Shown in pieces: positions 62,161 to 64,000 of a stretch of 64,000 bases of DNA (position 1 is its first letter; each line of letters begins with the position of its first letter). Source of the DNA: Sphingobium sp052327305 (lineage in GTDB: Bacteria; Pseudomonadota; Alphaproteobacteria; Sphingomonadales; Sphingomonadaceae); the NCBI RefSeq assembly GCF_052327305.1, contig NZ_CP182486.1, forward strand, positions 1,612,001 through 1,676,000, given 5' to 3'. The position numbers and the translations under genes were made by a program. The notes under the pieces are model-generated. The model saw only the letters and a program-made list of their open reading frames with translations, searched no databases and was not told where the DNA came from.

Positions 62161-63525
62161 TCAGCGCATCCGGCCCTTCAGGCGAGCCTTCTTGATGAGG
62201 TCACCATATTGATGCGCGATGAGATGGCTCTGAATCTGGGTCACCGTATCGACGGTCACGTTGACCACGATGAGCAGGCTCGTGCCGCCCAAATAGAAGG
62301 GAATGCCGGCCCGCGCGATGAGATACTCGGGAATGAGGCAGATCACGGCCAGATAGGCGGCGCCGACCACAGTGATGCGGGTCAGCACATAATCGAGATA
62401 GGTCTCGGTGCTCTTGCCGGGGCGGATGCCCGGAATGAAGCCGCCGTTCCGCTTCAGATTGTCCGCCGTCTCCTCGGGGTTGAAGACAACCGCCGTGTAG
62501 AAGAAGCAGAAAAACACGATGCCGAGGCCATAGAGCGCCATGTAGACCGGCGTGCCGTGCGAGAGATACTGGTTGATCCCCAGGACGAAGTCGCCCCAGC
62601 GGCTTTCACCGGCCACGCGGTTACCCGCGAATTGCGTGATGGTCAGCGGCAGCAGCAGCAGCGACGAGGCAAAGATCGGCGGGATGACGCCTGCGGTATT
62701 CACCTTGAGCGGAAGATGGCTGCGATCCGCCTGCATCAGGCCCTGGCGCGTCTGGCGCTTGGGATACTGGATGAGGACACGGCGTTGCGCTCGCTCCATG
62801 TAGCAGATGAAGAGAATGAGACCGAAGCCAAGGACGATCACCGCGAAGATCAGCAGGCCCGAGATCGAACCGGTGCGGCCCGATTCGAACAGGTTCGCGA
62901 GCGTCACAGGGAGCTGGGCGACGATGCCGGCCATGATGATGAGCGACACGCCGTTGCCGATACCCCGGCTGGTGATCTGCTCGCCCAGCCACATCAGGAA
63001 CATCGTGCCGCCGATCATGGAAATGACCGCCGCAATCCGGAAGAGCATGCCGGGCACGACCACGGCCTGAAGCCCGGACTGCGCGCCGTAATTCTCAAGA
63101 CCCACGGCGATGAAATAACCCTGCACTGCAGTCAGCGCGACAGTGCCGTAGCGGGTATACTGGTTCAGCTTCTTGCGGCCGCTCTCGCCCTCTTTCTTGA
63201 TCGCCGCCAATGTGGGCGAAAGCGATGCAGAAAGCTGCACGACGATTGACGCCGTGATGTAGGGCATGACGCCGAGCGCGATGAGACTCATGCGCTCTAG
63301 GCTGCCACCCGAAAAGGTGTTGAAGATATCGAGAATACCGCCCTGCGTCTGCCGATAGAGCTGCGCGAGCACCGTGGGATCGACTCCCGGCAGTGGCACG
63401 AAGGAGAGAAAGCGGAAGACAATCAGCGCCCCAATGGTGAACCAAAGCCGCTTCTTGAGATCCGTCGCCTTGCTGAACTTGGCGAGGCTGAAGCTGGAAG
63501 CGAGTTGATCGGCGCGTGATGCCAT
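62161..63525 (-). CDS. secY: Protein translocase subunit SecY
   Basis: 454 aa, ten transmembrane helices. LSGGRIP-like N-terminal region replaced by FVPLPGVDPTVLAQL; FNTFSGGSLERMSLIALGVMPYITASI, and IPFYLGGTSLLIVVNVTVDT near the end are diagnostic. The start is the ATG at 63525; a TTG four codons earlier is less likely. Follows rplO in the spc operon. Confidence 0.96.
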   Translation of the reverse strand: MASRADQLASSFSLAKFSKATDLKKRLWFTIGALIVFRFLSFVPLPGVDPTVLAQLYRQTQGGILDIFNTFSGGSLERMSLIALGVMPYITASIVVQLSASLSPTLAAIKKEGESGRKKLNQYTRYGTVALTAVQGYFIAVGLENYGAQSGLQAVVVPGMLFRIAAVISMIGGTMFLMWLGEQITSRGIGNGVSLIIMAGIVAQLPVTLANLFESGRTGSISGLLIFAVIVLGFGLILFICYMERAQRRVLIQYPKRQTRQGLMQADRSHLPLKVNTAGVIPPIFASSLLLLPLTITQFAGNRVAGESRWGDFVLGINQYLSHGTPVYMALYGLGIVFFCFFYTAVVFNPEETADNLKRNGGFIPGIRPGKSTETYLDYVLTRITVVGAAYLAVICLIPEYLIARAGIPFYLGGTSLLIVVNVTVDTVTQIQSHLIAHQYGDLIKKARLKGRMR

Positions 63526-63710
63526 GATCCGTAGCAATCCTGAATATTCGGCCCGCAGAGCGCGGGCACCCGCATTGGCAAAGCCGGGGCCATACCCCCT
63601 CGCCGCTTCCGATCAAAGAGGATTCGGTAGTGCGCGATGTCCCGGAAAAAGGATGACCCCGCCGGCCATATCGGGCAGCGGGGCCAATGTTACAAGTCCG
63701 CCGGGCGCGA

Positions 63711-64000
63711 TCAGCCCTTCTTGGCGGCGCTATACTTGGCCTTGGCCTTCGCCGCGGCTTCGCCCTTGCCCTTCTTGGCAGCGGCCTTTTCGCCGGCCGG
63801 GGTCACTGCGAGAACGTCAACCTTGCCGCCAGCCTTCTCGACAGCCTCGATCGCACCCTTGGATGCGCCCGCAACTGTGAAGTTCAGCTTAGCGGTGAAT
63901 TCGCCCTTGCCGAGCAGACGCACGCCGTCCTTACCGCCGCGCGACAGACCCGCAGCGCGCAGCGCCGCCTGATCGATCACTGCCTTGGCGTCCAGCTTGC
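63711..64000 (-). CDS. rplO: 50S ribosomal protein L15 (partial, 5' end outside window)
   Basis: The C-terminal part of L15 is visible: VIDQAALRAAGL, VRLLGKGEFTAKLNFTVAGAS, GGKVDVLAV and a Lys/Ala-rich tail (AAAKKGKGEAAAKAKAKYSA). Immediately upstream of secY as in the spc operon. The start lies beyond 64000. Confidence 0.92.
   Translation of the reverse strand, partial: KLDAKAVIDQAALRAAGLSRGGKDGVRLLGKGEFTAKLNFTVAGASKGAIEAVEKAGGKVDVLAVTPAGEKAAAKKGKGEAAAKAKAKYSAAKKG

Noticed and set aside
1..64000. CRISPR arrays, rRNA, tRNA and complete insertion sequences
   Set aside because: No regularly spaced repeats, no conserved rRNA or tRNA stretches and no transposase genes were seen on either strand. 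A covariance-model search would be needed to exclude small RNAs.

Overview
The window looks like chromosome of a sphingomonad (Alphaproteobacteria, Sphingomonadaceae). The signs are high GC, an alphaproteobacterial secY-adk-rpsM-rpsK-rpoA-rplQ ribosomal block, a PEP-CTERM type protein with the VPEPATWAMMIAGFG tail, large TonB-dependent receptors, an NHEJ Ku/LigD pair and a bacterial alternative oxidase. No tRNA, rRNA, CRISPR array or intact insertion sequence was seen.

Region 1 (1-17.3 kb) is the most unusual part: an organosulfur-scavenging island. It encodes three paralogues of DszB (aryl-sulfinate desulfinase fold, with a CPVP cysteine motif and no signal peptide), a DszA/NtaA-type flavin monooxygenase, a class II aldolase, two more LLM-type (SsuD-like) monooxygenases, a nitroreductase, a complete SsuABC-like importer, a fused ABC transporter cut by the left edge, and a TonB-dependent receptor. 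In the middle lies a sensor-less SfnR-like sigma-54 activator. Four sequences matching the -24/-12 sigma-54 consensus precede the four transcription units (two diverging from 8.2-8.4 kb, one at 5.8 kb, one at 17.26 kb). Together they suggest one regulon that takes up, oxidises and desulfinates an unidentified sulfone or sulfonate.

Region 2 (17.6-21.4 kb) is a decayed, very GC-rich scar: a 5'-truncated cydD, a cydC with two compensating frameshifts, a tyrosine-integrase C-terminal remnant and a serine-hydrolase C-terminal remnant. Region 3 (21.4-28.6 kb) holds gdhA, rnk, a DUF983 gene plus a small unknown gene, a MocR-type regulator sharing ATCCATAC half-sites with the DUF983 promoter, and an OmpR/PhoQ-like two-component pair divergent from a proline-rich protein. 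Region 4 (28.6-31.2 kb) is a nitric-oxide module: NsrR-like repressor, truncated haemoglobin, alternative oxidase, DUF1971 protein and a small membrane protein.

Region 5 (31.2-39.7 kb) is a two-component system divergent from a CzcCBA/CusCBA-like heavy-metal RND pump and a TauE/SafE permease. Region 6 (39.8-56.1 kb) is ordinary chromosome: a RoxA-like oxygenase, RluE, a spermidine-synthase-like protein, an ABC-F ATPase, Ku-MgtC-LigD, a Tat-exported beta-helix protein, GuaA, a PEP-CTERM protein, HPP and prolyl oligopeptidase. Region 7 (56.2-57.2 kb) is an SdpR/SdpI-like pair whose SdpI gene is frameshifted and whose operator is an 11-bp dyad. Region 8 (57.2-64 kb) is the ribosomal alpha/spc block, interrupted between adk and rpsM by a glycosyltransferase gene on the opposite strand.
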